Shown: positions 8,582-17,166, counted from the first letter of the stretch. The stretch is 64,000 bases of DNA from Candidatus Agathobaculum pullistercoris (GCA_019114345.1 DXFS01000101.1:1-64000); one strand, 5' to 3'. Notes: generated by a model not told the origin, from the sequence alone. A program made the numbers and translations.

Positions 8582-9828
8582 AGGTTCTCGTGATCGGCGG
8601 TGGCGGCCGTGAACATGCCATCGTCCATACATTGAAAAAAAGCCCCCAAGTAGACCATATCTGGTGCGCGCCGGGCAACGGCGGCATCGCACAGGAGGCT
8701 GAGTGCGTGGACATTAAAGCCACGGACATCGACGGCGTGGTGGCCTTCGCAAAGGAGCACCGGCCCGACCTCGTGATGGTCGCGCCGGACGACCCGCTGG
8801 CGCTCGGCATGGTGGATGCGCTCGAGGACGCGGGGATCCGCGCGTTCGGGCCGCGCAAAAATGCGGCCATCATCGAAGGCTCCAAGTCGTTTGCCAAGGA
8901 GCTGATGAAAAAGTATAACATCCCGACCGCGGCGTATGCGGTGTTCGAGGATTCGGCCAAGGCGATCGAGTACATCAAACAGCAGGGCGCGCCGATCGTC
9001 GTCAAGGCGGACGGCCTCGCGCTCGGCAAGGGCGTCACTGTCGCCATGACCGAAGACGAGGCCATCGCGGCGGTCAAGGACGCGATCGACGGCCATGCCT
9101 TTGGCGGCGCGGGCGCGCGCGTGGTCATCGAGGAGTATCTGACCGGCCCCGAGGTGTCCGTGCTCGCGTTTGTGGACGGCACGCACCTCAAAACCATGCC
9201 CTCGGCGCAGGATCACAAGCGCGCTTACGACCACGACGAGGGTCCGAACACCGGCGGCATGGGTGCGTTCTCGCCCTCGCGCTTTTACACCGAGGACGTG
9301 GCGCAGACCTGCATGGAGACCATCTTTCAGCCCACGGTTGCAGCGATGGCAGCAGAGGGCCGTCCGTTCAAGGGCGTGCTGTACTTCGGCCTGATGCTGA
9401 CCCCCAAGGGCCCGCGCGTGATCGAGTATAACGCCCGCTTTGGCGACCCGGAGACGCAGGCTGTGCTCTCCCGCCTGGAGACCGACCTGTATGACATCTT
9501 TAATGCGGTCATCGACGAAAAGCTGGACGAGATCGAGATCAACTGGGCGGCGGGCGCTGCGTGCTGCGTATGCATGGCGTCCGGCGGTTACCCGAAGGCC
9601 TACGAAAAGGGCAAGGAGATCAGCGGTCTGGACGACGTGACCGACTCGTTCGTGTTCCACGCGGGCACCGCGGTCAAGGACGGCAAATTCGTCACAAGCG
9701 GCGGCCGCGTGCTCGGCGTGACCGCGACTGCGCCGACGCTGGACGAAGCGATCCGCAAGGCATATGCGGACGTGGATAAGATCCACTTCGACAAAGCGCA
9801 TTACCGCACGGATATTGGAGTGAAATAA
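8578..9828 (+). CDS. purD: Phosphoribosylamine-glycine ligase (GAR synthetase)
   Basis: This 416-residue ATP-grasp enzyme joins glycine to phosphoribosylamine, the second step of purine synthesis. It opens with KVLVIGGGGREHAIV, has the ATP-grasp segments PIVVKADGLALGKGV and EEYLTGPEVSVLAFVDG, the HKRAYDHDEGPNTGGMGAFSP loop, and the catalytic acidic NARFGDPETQ. The length is normal. It starts in an ATGA overlap with the upstream membrane protein. Its position after the late-step genes, rather than beside purN, is a local gene order peculiarity. Confidence 0.96.
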   Translation: MKVLVIGGGGREHAIVHTLKKSPQVDHIWCAPGNGGIAQEAECVDIKATDIDGVVAFAKEHRPDLVMVAPDDPLALGMVDALEDAGIRAFGPRKNAAIIEGSKSFAKELMKKYNIPTAAYAVFEDSAKAIEYIKQQGAPIVVKADGLALGKGVTVAMTEDEAIAAVKDAIDGHAFGGAGARVVIEEYLTGPEVSVLAFVDGTHLKTMPSAQDHKRAYDHDEGPNTGGMGAFSPSRFYTEDVAQTCMETIFQPTVAAMAAEGRPFKGVLYFGLMLTPKGPRVIEYNARFGDPETQAVLSRLETDLYDIFNAVIDEKLDEIEINWAAGAACCVCMASGGYPKAYEKGKEISGLDDVTDSFVFHAGTAVKDGKFVTSGGRVLGVTATAPTLDEAIRKAYADVDKIHFDKAHYRTDIGVK

Positions 9829-9831
9829 GCA

Positions 9832-10353
9832 ATGAAGGCAGAGAAACAGAATCAGATTTTGGGCTGCATGGCCGATGTGCTCAACCAGAACGGCTTCCGC
9901 GCTGAGGTCATGGCTAAGGAGGGCGCGCCGACGCTGCTGCGCTGCGAAGCCATGCGGCAAGGCAAGATTGCCAAGGACGTTGTGATCGAGTGCTGCTTTA
10001 TCCCGATGCAGCTGCCGGGCGAGGATATGGGGCTTTTGCAGTTCTTTGTGACCCTGTTCCAAGGCGCGCCGGATCTGCACGCGAACCAGCTGCGTCGCGC
10101 CTGTGCTTACTGTAACGACTTCTGCGCGCTCGGAGCGTTCGGCTTTTTTGAGCAGGCAGGCCAGATCTACCTCAAACACAACACGCTGATTGACGGCTCG
10201 CTTGAGCTCGAGAAGAACATTACCTTTGTCGCGGACAACATCTCGGTGCTGCTTGCAGCAGTCAGCCGGTTTATCGACGGCCTCGCACAGGTTGCCTATG
10301 CGGGCATGACGCTCGAAGCAGTCATTGACCAGGAGCTGTTCCCCAAAATGTGA
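9832..10353 (+). CDS. Hypothetical protein closing the purine operon
   Basis: This 173-residue soluble acidic protein begins 4 bases after purD; no strong ribosome binding site is visible, so it probably depends on coupling. It has a cysteine-rich middle (DVVIECCFIP, RACAYCNDFCALGAFGFF) and a helical C-terminal half with ITFVADNISVLLAAVSRFIDGLAQVAY. The layout resembles YbjN-like or secretion-chaperone-like alpha/beta proteins, but I could not confirm any family. It is the last gene before a strong terminator. The function is unknown; co-transcription with purine genes is the only clue. Confidence 0.65.
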   Translation: MKAEKQNQILGCMADVLNQNGFRAEVMAKEGAPTLLRCEAMRQGKIAKDVVIECCFIPMQLPGEDMGLLQFFVTLFQGAPDLHANQLRRACAYCNDFCALGAFGFFEQAGQIYLKHNTLIDGSLELEKNITFVADNISVLLAAVSRFIDGLAQVAYAGMTLEAVIDQELFPKM

Positions 10354-10370
10354 TCCCAATCTACCCAAAA

Positions 10371-10401
10371 AAACTCCCGATGCAGTGCATCGGGAGTTTT
10401 T
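10371..10401. terminator. Bidirectional rho-independent terminator between purine operon and corrinoid protein gene
   Basis: Arms 10371-10384 and 10386-10399 are exact reverse complements (ACTCCCGATGCA core), with T-rich sequence after the right arm and A-rich sequence before the left arm. It can end the plus-strand purine operon and the minus-strand gene that stops at 10423. Confidence 0.9.
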
Positions 10402-10422
10402 GTATGTATTGTGTGTCGGCAA

Positions 10423-11058
10423 TCAGGCCGTGCAGATCGCCAGCGCTACGTCCGCTGCAGATGCCGCGTCCGGGGTGTACTTGTCCGCGCCGATCTGGTC
10501 GCAGAACGCCTGGGTGATCGGTGCGCCGCCGATCATGATCTTGACCTTGCCCTTCATCTCGGAAGCCTCGACAGCGTCCACGACGTTGCGCATCTCACCC
10601 ATGGTGGTGGTCAGCAGCGCGGAGCAGGCAATGATCTGCGCGTCGTTCTCACGCGCCGCCTCGAGGAACTTCTCGACCGGTACGTCAACGCCCAGGTCGA
10701 TGACCTTCAGGCCCTTGCCTTCCATCATCATGCGAACCAGATTCTTGCCGATGTCGTGCAGGTCGCCCTTTACGGTGCCGATCACGACCGTGCCCTTCTC
10801 CTCAACGCCGTCTGCTACCAGGTGCGGGCGGAGCACTTCGATGCCCTTGGTCATCGCGCGGGCTGCGATCAGGACTTCCGGAACGAATACTTCGTTGTTC
10901 TTAAACTTCTGGCCAATGATGTTCATGCCGTCGAGCAGGCCCTGCTCCAGGATCTCGCCTGCCGGGATGCCCTCGTCGAGCGCCTGCTGTACGCAAGCCT
11001 TTACCTTGGGCGCGCGGCCCTGCTGCAGCCAGGAACTGATGTCATTCAGAATGCTCAT
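10423..11058 (-). CDS. Corrinoid (B12-binding) methyl-carrier protein
   Basis: This 211-residue protein belongs to the MtbC/MtmC/MtaC-type corrinoid proteins that carry methyl groups between substrate-specific methyltransferases and a corrinoid:thiol or folate methyltransferase. The N-terminal half is the four-helix B12-binding cap (residues 1-85, with GLLDGMNIIGQKFKNNEVFVPEVL). The C-terminal half is a Rossmann B12 domain with GDLHDIGKNLV, whose His is the lower axial cobalt ligand (DxHxxG), and IMIGGAPIT. It is a monocistronic-looking gene with a good AGGAGAAA site. No partner methyltransferase or reductive activase is in the window, so the substrate is unknown. Confidence 0.92.
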   Translation of the reverse strand: MSILNDISSWLQQGRAPKVKACVQQALDEGIPAGEILEQGLLDGMNIIGQKFKNNEVFVPEVLIAARAMTKGIEVLRPHLVADGVEEKGTVVIGTVKGDLHDIGKNLVRMMMEGKGLKVIDLGVDVPVEKFLEAARENDAQIIACSALLTTTMGEMRNVVDAVEASEMKGKVKIMIGGAPITQAFCDQIGADKYTPDAASAADVALAICTA

Positions 11059-11180
11059 GATGATTTCTCCTTTTTCTCCTTATTGTGTTGCGCTGCGCTT
11101 CTCTTTCCTTCGCCGCGCCATCTCTTTTGATGGACTCATCATACCATCCTGCTTTCTACTTTTCTTGAACGGAATTGCAC

Positions 11181-11233
11181 TTTTTTGCACAATCTTTCCG
11201 AATGCCGCAAACTTGGCATAATTGTGCAAAAAA
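11181..11233. repeat. Long inverted repeat in divergent intergenic region
   Basis: Perfect 13-base arms TTTTTTGCACAAT (11181-11193) and ATTGTGCAAAAAA (11221-11233) enclose a second small inverted repeat (ATGCC/GGCAT). The element lies in the 379-base gap (11059-11437) between the divergent corrinoid protein and lipoprotein genes, upstream of both. It may be an operator or a structured RNA end; the sequence does not decide. Another TTGCAC copy lies at 11175-11180. Confidence 0.6.
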
Positions 11234-11353
11234 TGATACGATAGTGCCAAGCCGTTTCATGCAGTAAACATATCATCTTGAAATGTACTGCTGCTGTTGT
11301 CCTCTTTAGGACGAGGCAATCATTGGAGAGTGGAAAGGCAATGGCACCCGGCA

Positions 11354-11382
11354 TGGAAATTAGCGTCTCTGCATGCTATAAT
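11354..11382 (+). promoter_or_regulatory. Predicted sigma-A promoter for the lipoprotein gene
   Basis: An extended -10 (TGC followed by TATAAT at 11377-11382) is preceded at 17 bases by TGGAAA (11354-11359) as a weak -35. It points at the lipoprotein gene that starts at 11438. Confidence 0.6.
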
Positions 11383-11437
11383 AACATTATATTTACATCT
11401 TCACACAAGGTTATGTTATTTTGCAGGAGGGAGACAA

Positions 11438-12472
11438 ATGAAAAAAACATCTATGTTTGTCCTGGTGTCCGCTCTGTTTTTTGCGCTTGCAGCCTGCAGC
11501 GGGGCAAAGGAAGAACCTATCCCGGGAACGTATGAAGCTGTAAGCCTCTATGATGCGCCCGCCTACCAGCTGAACGAAAACGGAAGCTATGACCACGGTG
11601 AGCAAAAGGGCACCTACACCACTGATTCGGACAGAAATATCGTGCTGAGCCCTAAAGATGCAGAGGCAGATATCATGCTTACCGCACACGGTTCCTACTA
11701 CTACACACAGGGCAGTCTGGACGAAGACACGGAATACGGCCTTGCCCCGTCTTTCGATGAAAACGGCAGATCCGGGCAGACCTTCACGCGCACAATGGAC
11801 TCCTCTGTGGAGATGACGCTCTCGCTGCACGACGATGGCACTTTCCAGCTATCCTTCAGCAGCCAGTCCCCTGTATTCTCCCGCGGGAATGATGTTGTCT
11901 CTTACGAAGGTTCTTATACGCTGGAAGATGACGTGCTGCATCTGACCTGGAACGATATGGACTTCCCTCTCCTGTATCTGGACGAGAAGATCTACCCGGT
12001 CGTTTATACCAAGTCGACCGAGGAGAACAGCACCGCGCTGCAGGCCAGCCGTACTGCGATCCAGGATGCGGAGGAAGCTGCGCGGCAGAGCAGGTGGTGG
12101 ACACCGGTGGATGACGCACTCTCCAGCGAGATCATATCCAAGCTGACCGGCACCTGGGAATACACTGAATCCGGCCAATATGGTCTTTATTACCGCCTGT
12201 CTATCGACAGTAGCACGGTCGACGTGCATATTGAACTGTTGGGCTATCCGGCGGAAAACAGCGGCCCGTATACCGTCTGCAACGATGTAATCCTGGTGCA
12301 CTACACGGGCGGTACAAAAGGATATGTCGCCTTCCCCTATACCTATGAAAATGGCACGCTCAGACTTTACCCGATCAATTCCCTGGATGAGGCAGCAACC
12401 AATGATCCGGGGATGCAGTTCATCAGCGACGAAGCGCGTACAAACGGCCCGTGGTTTACAAAAACCGCCTGA
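11438..12472 (+). CDS. Secreted lipoprotein of unknown function with repeated beta-rich modules
   Basis: This 344-residue protein has a type II signal peptide, MKKTSMFVLVSALFFALAAC, with lipobox LAAC and Cys20 as the probable lipidation site. AGGAGGGA at 11425-11432 sets the ATG at 11438. The mature part is acidic and rich in Y, T, S and G. It contains modules that look repeated: GTYEAVSLYDAPAYQLNENGSYDHGEQKGTY-like, SYEGSYTLEDDVLHLTWND and GTWEYTESGQYGLYYRLS-like segments each resemble lipocalin-like or beta-barrel strands that measure residual function in a G-T/S-Y/W-E pattern. No enzyme motif is seen. It is monocistronic, with its own promoter and terminator. Confidence 0.8.
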   Translation: MKKTSMFVLVSALFFALAACSGAKEEPIPGTYEAVSLYDAPAYQLNENGSYDHGEQKGTYTTDSDRNIVLSPKDAEADIMLTAHGSYYYTQGSLDEDTEYGLAPSFDENGRSGQTFTRTMDSSVEMTLSLHDDGTFQLSFSSQSPVFSRGNDVVSYEGSYTLEDDVLHLTWNDMDFPLLYLDEKIYPVVYTKSTEENSTALQASRTAIQDAEEAARQSRWWTPVDDALSSEIISKLTGTWEYTESGQYGLYYRLSIDSSTVDVHIELLGYPAENSGPYTVCNDVILVHYTGGTKGYVAFPYTYENGTLRLYPINSLDEAATNDPGMQFISDEARTNGPWFTKTA

Positions 12473-12505
12473 TCTCCTGCCGCATCCCTTTTTCAAACAG
12501 TATGC

Positions 12506-12541
12506 AGCCCCCGTGGACACGCCACGGGGGCTCGCTTTTTC
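12506..12541 (+). terminator. Rho-independent terminator after the lipoprotein gene
   Basis: Arms AGCCCCCGTGG (12506-12516) and CCACGGGGGCT (12522-12532) form an 11-base stem, followed by T residues at 12536-12541. It also lies just beyond the 3' end of cbiK on the minus strand and could help end the cobalamin operon, though no clear U tract is present in that direction. Confidence 0.85.
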
Positions 12542-12557
12542 TGCAGGGTTCCCGCAT

Positions 12558-13337
12558 TCACAGCGGGGACGCCTGTTTGCAGTGGTCGATAAAGATGTCC
12601 GCGACCTCGTCCAGTTCGCCCAGCCCGGTCAGATGGACCTCAGTGCCGTAGCCCTCGCTCTCAAGACGGCTCTTCCAGCTGCCCTCTTCTTCGCCGGCAA
12701 GGTCGTTCTGCGCATGGTCGCCCGCGACAATCATCAATGGCGCGAGGTGTACGTTCGTAACCTCGCGTCTGCTCAGCCGCGCAAGCACATAGTCCAGGTG
12801 CGGGAAGCCCTCGACCGTACCGACATACACGCGCTCCGCTCCCTGGTAGCGGAAGCAGTTCTCCACCAGCGCGTATGCAGCATTTGCGGGGTGCTCGGTG
12901 CCGTGTCCCATGAAAACAAACGCCTCGTCCTCCGCCAGGCGCGGCATACGTTCAAGCAGCGCGCGGGTCAGGCGCAGGTAGTCCTGCGTGTCCCACAGCA
13001 GCGGCGCACCGGCCGAAAGCCTGGTAAAACGGCCGCGGAACGCGCGCAGCTGTTCCATCAGCTTTTCGTATTCCTGCCCGAAGATCACGTGCAGGCTCTG
13101 GCAGCACACCTCCTCATAGCCCGCGTCCGCAAGCTGCCCGAGCAGCTCGGCAGGGCTCGGGATGTACACGCCCTCCTCCTTTTCGATCTTGCGCGCCACC
13201 ATGCGCGAGGTGAACGCGCGGTAAAAGTCATAGCCCGGGAAGGCCGCGCACAGCCGCTCCTCGAGGTTCTCGATCGCGCGGCGCGCGTCCGGATAGGTCG
13301 TGCCGAAGCTGACGACCATCAGTGCCTTTTTGCTCAT
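12558..13337 (-). CDS. cbiK: Sirohydrochlorin cobaltochelatase
   Basis: This 259-residue chelatase inserts cobalt into sirohydrochlorin, the entry to the anaerobic corrin pathway. It has the CbiK features KKALMVVSFGTTYPDARR at the N-terminus, FMGHGTEHPAN with one metal-binding His, and IVAGDHAQNDLAG with the second. No signal peptide is seen, unlike the periplasmic CbiK of Desulfovibrio. It is the last gene of the 26-gene cobalamin operon although it acts early in the pathway. It begins 3 bases after the cbiC stop. Confidence 0.95.
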   Translation of the reverse strand: MSKKALMVVSFGTTYPDARRAIENLEERLCAAFPGYDFYRAFTSRMVARKIEKEEGVYIPSPAELLGQLADAGYEEVCCQSLHVIFGQEYEKLMEQLRAFRGRFTRLSAGAPLLWDTQDYLRLTRALLERMPRLAEDEAFVFMGHGTEHPANAAYALVENCFRYQGAERVYVGTVEGFPHLDYVLARLSRREVTNVHLAPLMIVAGDHAQNDLAGEEEGSWKSRLESEGYGTEVHLTGLGELDEVADIFIDHCKQASPL

Positions 13338-13340
13338 ATT

Positions 13341-13976
13341 TTAGAAGCCCTCCCGCTTGACGATTTGATATAGCAGCGCGTTGACGATCGCCGCGGCGAC
13401 GTTCGAGCCGCCCTTACGCCCGCGCGCGATGATATACGGCGTATCCCCGCCGATGAACAGCTCCTTAGACTCGACCACGTTAACAAACCCAACCGGCACG
13501 CCGATCACAAGCGCAGGCGAGACCGCACCCTCCCCGATCAGCTCGTGCAGGCGGATGAGCGCGGTCGGCGCGTTGCCGATCGCAAAGATCAGCGGCCCGT
13601 CAAGCTTCGCCGCGTGCTCCATGGACACGGTCGCGCGGGTAACGCCGCGCGCCTTTGCCTCGCGCGCAACGTCCTCGTCCGCCATCAGGCAGACCGCCTT
13701 GCCGCCGAGCTTTGCGAGCGTCGGCTTGCTGATGCCGGCCAGCGCCATATTGGTGTCGGTCACGATGGTCGCTCCCGCCTCGAGCGCGGCTTTCGCCTGT
13801 TCCACCGCGTCCGGCGAAAAGCACAGGTTGTCCGCATAGTCAAAATCCGCGCTCGTGTGGATGACCCGCTTGACCACCTCGGCAACGCTCTCCGGGAAGG
13901 TGCGGCCGCCCAGTTCCTCCGTGATGATCGCAAAGCTGCGCTTTTCGATATCTGCGGGCTTCATGTGTCCGTTCAT
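13341..13976 (-). CDS. cbiC: Cobalt-precorrin-8 methylmutase
   Basis: This 211-residue enzyme moves a methyl group from C11 to C12 to give cobyrinic acid. VIHTSADFDYADNL contains the catalytic His, and VTDTNMALAGISK, IFAIGNAPTAL and VIGVPVGFVNVVESKE are family hallmarks. The start at 13976 is set by a GGGG-containing site 8 bases upstream and an ATGA overlap with the cobalamin adenosyltransferase gene; an internal ATG at 13964 is less well placed. It lies between the adenosyltransferase gene and cbiK. Confidence 0.95.
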   Translation of the reverse strand: MNGHMKPADIEKRSFAIITEELGGRTFPESVAEVVKRVIHTSADFDYADNLCFSPDAVEQAKAALEAGATIVTDTNMALAGISKPTLAKLGGKAVCLMADEDVAREAKARGVTRATVSMEHAAKLDGPLIFAIGNAPTALIRLHELIGEGAVSPALVIGVPVGFVNVVESKELFIGGDTPYIIARGRKGGSNVAAAIVNALLYQIVKREGF

Positions 13977-14503
13977 AATTCGATCCCCTTCCGCGCGCCA
14001 ATCCCCTTGTCAAACGGGTGGCGGCGCTTTACCATTTCCGTGATGTAGTCCGCACGCTCCTGCAGGGCTTCGGACGGATTACGGCCGGTCATCACAACCT
14101 CGAGGTCGTCCGGCTTACCGTCCAGAAACGCAAGCACCTCACCCTCCGGCAGGAACCCGCAGGAGATCGCAGCGCACACCTCATCCAGCACGAGCAGGGT
14201 CGCGCCCTCACGCACGGCAAAGCCGGTCGCAGCGGCAAACGTGCGCCCGATTGCAGCGCTGCATTCCTGCTTTTCTTCCTCGGTCATCTGGAAAGAAAAC
14301 TTGCTGCTGGGATTGGCTGCCAGCATGGTGATATTGCCGAGCTTTGCCAGCGCGCGGCACTCGCTCGAGGTGCCGTCCTTCAAAAACTGCGCCAGTACCA
14401 CCTTACCGCCAAAGCCTGCGTGGCGCACAGCAAGCCCAATCGCAGCGGTCGTTTTGCCCTTGCCATCGCCGCAGTAAATATGGATCAATCCGGTTTCTTT
14501 CAT
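13973..14503 (-). CDS. cobO: Cob(I)yrinic acid a,c-diamide adenosyltransferase
   Basis: This 176-residue protein is of the CobA/CobO/BtuR type. It transfers the adenosyl group of ATP to the corrin cobalt. The P-loop IYCGDGKGKTTAAIGLA at the N-terminus, VVLAQFLKDG, LLVLDEVCAAISCG and VVMTGRNPSEAL are diagnostic. Translation is coupled to cbiP upstream and cbiC downstream through ATGA overlaps. A plain AATGGAGGG site precedes the start. Confidence 0.94.
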   Translation of the reverse strand: MKETGLIHIYCGDGKGKTTAAIGLAVRHAGFGGKVVLAQFLKDGTSSECRALAKLGNITMLAANPSSKFSFQMTEEEKQECSAAIGRTFAAATGFAVREGATLLVLDEVCAAISCGFLPEGEVLAFLDGKPDDLEVVMTGRNPSEALQERADYITEMVKRRHPFDKGIGARKGIEL

Positions 14504-16002
14504 GTTTTTCCCTCCATTATCCGGTAAATAAGCTGCATATCCAGCGACTGCCGTACAGTGTCTGCGAGACGCTCGTATTGTTCTTCCTTATATTGCTCCG
14601 TATCGTATGCTGTATCCGCGAGCATCACGCCCTTGCGCGCAGCCAGTGCCTGTGCGAGCGCCAGCGCGACGCCCGGCGCGTCGAACACGCCGTGCAGATA
14701 GGTTCCGTAGGCGTTTCCTGCCCGGCAGCCGTCCGCAATAGGTGGCTGTCCCGCACGGGAGAGACGTATGAGCGGCTGTGCGTCCGCCGCACGCGTGGTC
14801 TCGCCCATGTGGATCTCATAGCCCGTCACCGGCATGCCGGAGAGCGGCGCAAGCACGCCGCCAAGCGTATCCAACGCACCGGACGACTGCACGGTGGTCT
14901 TTTCCGGACGGAACACCGTGTCAGTCGGCAGCAGGCCCATGCCGCGCAGGCTGCCGCCGCCCTCCGCGCCTTCAGGGTCGGAGATCGACTGCCCCATGAT
15001 CTGGTAGCCGCCGCACACGCCGAACACCGGCGTGCCCGCCGCGTGCTGCTTGAGGATCTGCGCCTCCATGCCGCTCTCGCGCAGCCATTTGAGGTCGCCC
15101 AGAGTGGACTTGGTGCCCGGCAGGATGATGAGGTCCGCGCCCTCGAGCTGGGCAGGCTTGTCCGCATAGGATACACCCACGCCCGGCACGCGGGACAGCG
15201 CCGAGAAATCCGTAAAGTTAGAGAGCCGCGGCAGCCGCACGACCGCGATGCGGATCTGCGAAACGCCGCCCGCGCTGTCCAGCCGCTCGGACAGGCTGTC
15301 CTCATCGTCGATATCGAACCTGCCGTACGGCACCACACCGACCACCGGCTTGCCGGTCAGCTCTTCGAGCTGGGCAAGGCCGGGGCGCAGGATCTCCACG
15401 TCGCCGCGAAATTTGTTGATGATCAGGCCGCGGATGCGCGCCTGCTCGTCCTCCTCGAGCAGCTTTACCGTACCGTAGAGCGAGGCGAACACGCCGCCGC
15501 GGTCGATATCGCCCACGAGCAGCACGGGCGCGTCCACGAGCTTGGCCAGCCCCATGTTGACGATGTCGTCCTGCTTGAGGTTGATCTCCGCCGGACTGCC
15601 CGCGCCCTCGATCACGATAATATCATATTCCGAGGCAAGGCTTTCGTACGCCTGCTTAACCACCGGGATGAGCGCCCGCTTGTCGCCCCAGTATTCGCGC
15701 GCCGTGCGGTTGCCGCGCGCCTCGCCCATCACGATCACCTGCGAGCCGACGTCGCTCGTCGGCTTGAGCAGCACGGGGTTCATGCGCACATCAGGCGCAA
15801 TGCCCGCCGCCTCGGCCTGCACGACCTGCGCGCGTCCCATCTCCCTGCCGTCCGCGGTGATAAAGGAATTGAGCGCCATGTTCTGCGCCTTGAACGGCGC
15901 GACCGAATAGCCATCCTGCCGGAAAATGCGGCAGAGCGCCGCGCACAGCAGGCTTTTGCCCGCGTTCGAGCAGGTGCCCTGCACCATAATGCATTTTGCC
16001 AT
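14500..16002 (-). CDS. cbiP: Adenosylcobyric acid synthase (glutamine-dependent)
   Basis: This 500-residue amidotransferase adds four amide groups to adenosylcobyrinic acid a,c-diamide. The N-terminal P-loop-like ATPase is IMVQGTCSNAGKSLL, with EGAGSPAEINL following. The C-terminal class I glutaminase has GVCGGYQIMG with the nucleophilic Cys, and a terminal YLHGVFD histidine. The ATG at 16002 follows AGGAGGG and shares a base with the cobD stop (TGATG); an upstream extension to 16113 lacks such support. Together with CbiA it supplies all side-chain amides. Confidence 0.95.
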   Translation of the reverse strand: MAKCIMVQGTCSNAGKSLLCAALCRIFRQDGYSVAPFKAQNMALNSFITADGREMGRAQVVQAEAAGIAPDVRMNPVLLKPTSDVGSQVIVMGEARGNRTAREYWGDKRALIPVVKQAYESLASEYDIIVIEGAGSPAEINLKQDDIVNMGLAKLVDAPVLLVGDIDRGGVFASLYGTVKLLEEDEQARIRGLIINKFRGDVEILRPGLAQLEELTGKPVVGVVPYGRFDIDDEDSLSERLDSAGGVSQIRIAVVRLPRLSNFTDFSALSRVPGVGVSYADKPAQLEGADLIILPGTKSTLGDLKWLRESGMEAQILKQHAAGTPVFGVCGGYQIMGQSISDPEGAEGGGSLRGMGLLPTDTVFRPEKTTVQSSGALDTLGGVLAPLSGMPVTGYEIHMGETTRAADAQPLIRLSRAGQPPIADGCRAGNAYGTYLHGVFDAPGVALALAQALAARKGVMLADTAYDTEQYKEEQYERLADTVRQSLDMQLIYRIMEGKT

Positions 16003-17060
16003 CAGTATCCCTCCTGTATGCTGTCCAGCGCGGCGAGCAGCCGCGTGGTGTCTTCCCGTGTTTTGACCGCAGTGCGGTAATACCCCGCGCCCAGGCCGCG
16101 GTAGTTCGCGCAATTGCGGATGAGCACGCCGCGCGCGGCGAGCTTGCCCTGCAGCACGTCATCCTGCGACCGGAACAGCAGGAAATTCGCCTCGCCCGGG
16201 TACACGGTCAGCCCGCGCCGGGTGAGTTCTTCTGTCAGATATATGCGCTCCTGCGCGATACGCGCCGCGGTCTGCGCCGCGTATTCCGCCTCGCCTGCGG
16301 CTGCTGCCGCGCACGCCTGCGCGATGACCGACACGTTCCACGGCTGCCCTGCGCGGTACAGCCCCTCGATGAGCCCGGCGTTCGCGGTCATGCACCAGCC
16401 GAACCGCACGCCCGGCACGGCGTACATCTTGGTGTACGCCCGCAGGATCACCAGTTTGGGATAGTCCGCAAGCCGGGCTTTCAGTGTGTGCCGCGCGCTG
16501 TCAATCAGGAAATCGTGAAAGCACTCGTCCACGATGAGCCAGATATCGTTTTGCGCGCATTTCTCCACAACCCTGTGTAAAAGCTGCGGCTCGATCGTGC
16601 GTCCGGTCGGATTGTTGGGGTTGCACAGATAGACCGCGTCGATTTCCGGCGTGATGTCCAATAGAATCCGCCCGGTCACCGCGAAGCCCTCGTCCTCGCG
16701 CAGCAGATGCAAGCGGATATCCGTCCCCGCGAGCGTGCGCTCATACTCCGCGAAAGTGGGCGCGGTCAGCAGCGCGGTCCCCGGCTGCAACACGGCCGCG
16801 AGCCGGTCGAGCACATCCGCCGCGCCGTTCCCGCAGTAGAGCCAGTCCGGGTCGACGCCCTCCGCTGCACCGATTGCGCGCCGCGCCGCGCGGCAGAACG
16901 GGTCGGGGTAGCGCGTGCAGTCCTCGACCGCGTCGCGCATGGCCTGCTTCACAGTCTCAGGAATGCCGAACGGGTTAATGTTCGCGGAAAGGTCGAGCGG
17001 CACACCGCCGTAGGCTTCCGCGTAGGAATACACATCCCCTCCATGCACATATTCGGGCAC
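16002..17060 (-). CDS. cobD: L-threonine-O-3-phosphate decarboxylase (CobD), PLP-dependent
   Basis: This 352-residue fold-type I PLP enzyme makes (R)-1-amino-2-propanol phosphate, the nucleotide-loop linker. Visible features are LDLSANINPFG at the N-terminus, CGNGAADVL, YLCNPNNPTGR, IVDECFHDF and RAYTKMYAVPGVRFGW, which contains the PLP lysine. It is close to histidinol-phosphate aminotransferase, but the SANINPFG opening and the position between cbiB and cbiP support CobD. An AAAGGAGGG site precedes the ATG. A 181-base gap upstream (17061-17241) may hold an internal promoter or processing site. Confidence 0.92.
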   Translation of the reverse strand: MPEYVHGGDVYSYAEAYGGVPLDLSANINPFGIPETVKQAMRDAVEDCTRYPDPFCRAARRAIGAAEGVDPDWLYCGNGAADVLDRLAAVLQPGTALLTAPTFAEYERTLAGTDIRLHLLREDEGFAVTGRILLDITPEIDAVYLCNPNNPTGRTIEPQLLHRVVEKCAQNDIWLIVDECFHDFLIDSARHTLKARLADYPKLVILRAYTKMYAVPGVRFGWCMTANAGLIEGLYRAGQPWNVSVIAQACAAAAAGEAEYAAQTAARIAQERIYLTEELTRRGLTVYPGEANFLLFRSQDDVLQGKLAARGVLIRNCANYRGLGAGYYRTAVKTREDTTRLLAALDSIQEGY

Positions 17061-17126
17061 AGCCGCCCTCCTTTCTGTTATGGTAATACCGCATCATTTG
17101 GCAAGAGCGATTTGCGAGAATATTTT

Positions 17127-17166
17127 ACATCCAGATGCGGCGCATTTTCGCAGCAATACTGGATGT
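17127..17166. repeat. Inverted repeat in the cbiB-cobD gap
   Basis: Arms ACATCCAG (17127-17134) and CTGGATGT (17159-17166) flank 24 bases in the 181-base non-coding gap between cbiB and cobD. The role is unknown; it may shape mRNA processing in the long operon. No convincing promoter was seen in the gap. Confidence 0.4.

Noticed and set aside
8290-10422. Antisense frame of 710 residues opposite purD
   Set aside because: The sense strand has clear purD and hypothetical genes with good starts; the antisense protein has no recognisable domain.
11059-11437. Possible second cobalamin riboswitch near the corrinoid protein
   Set aside because: No B12 box or conserved core was found in this gap; only the inverted repeat was seen.
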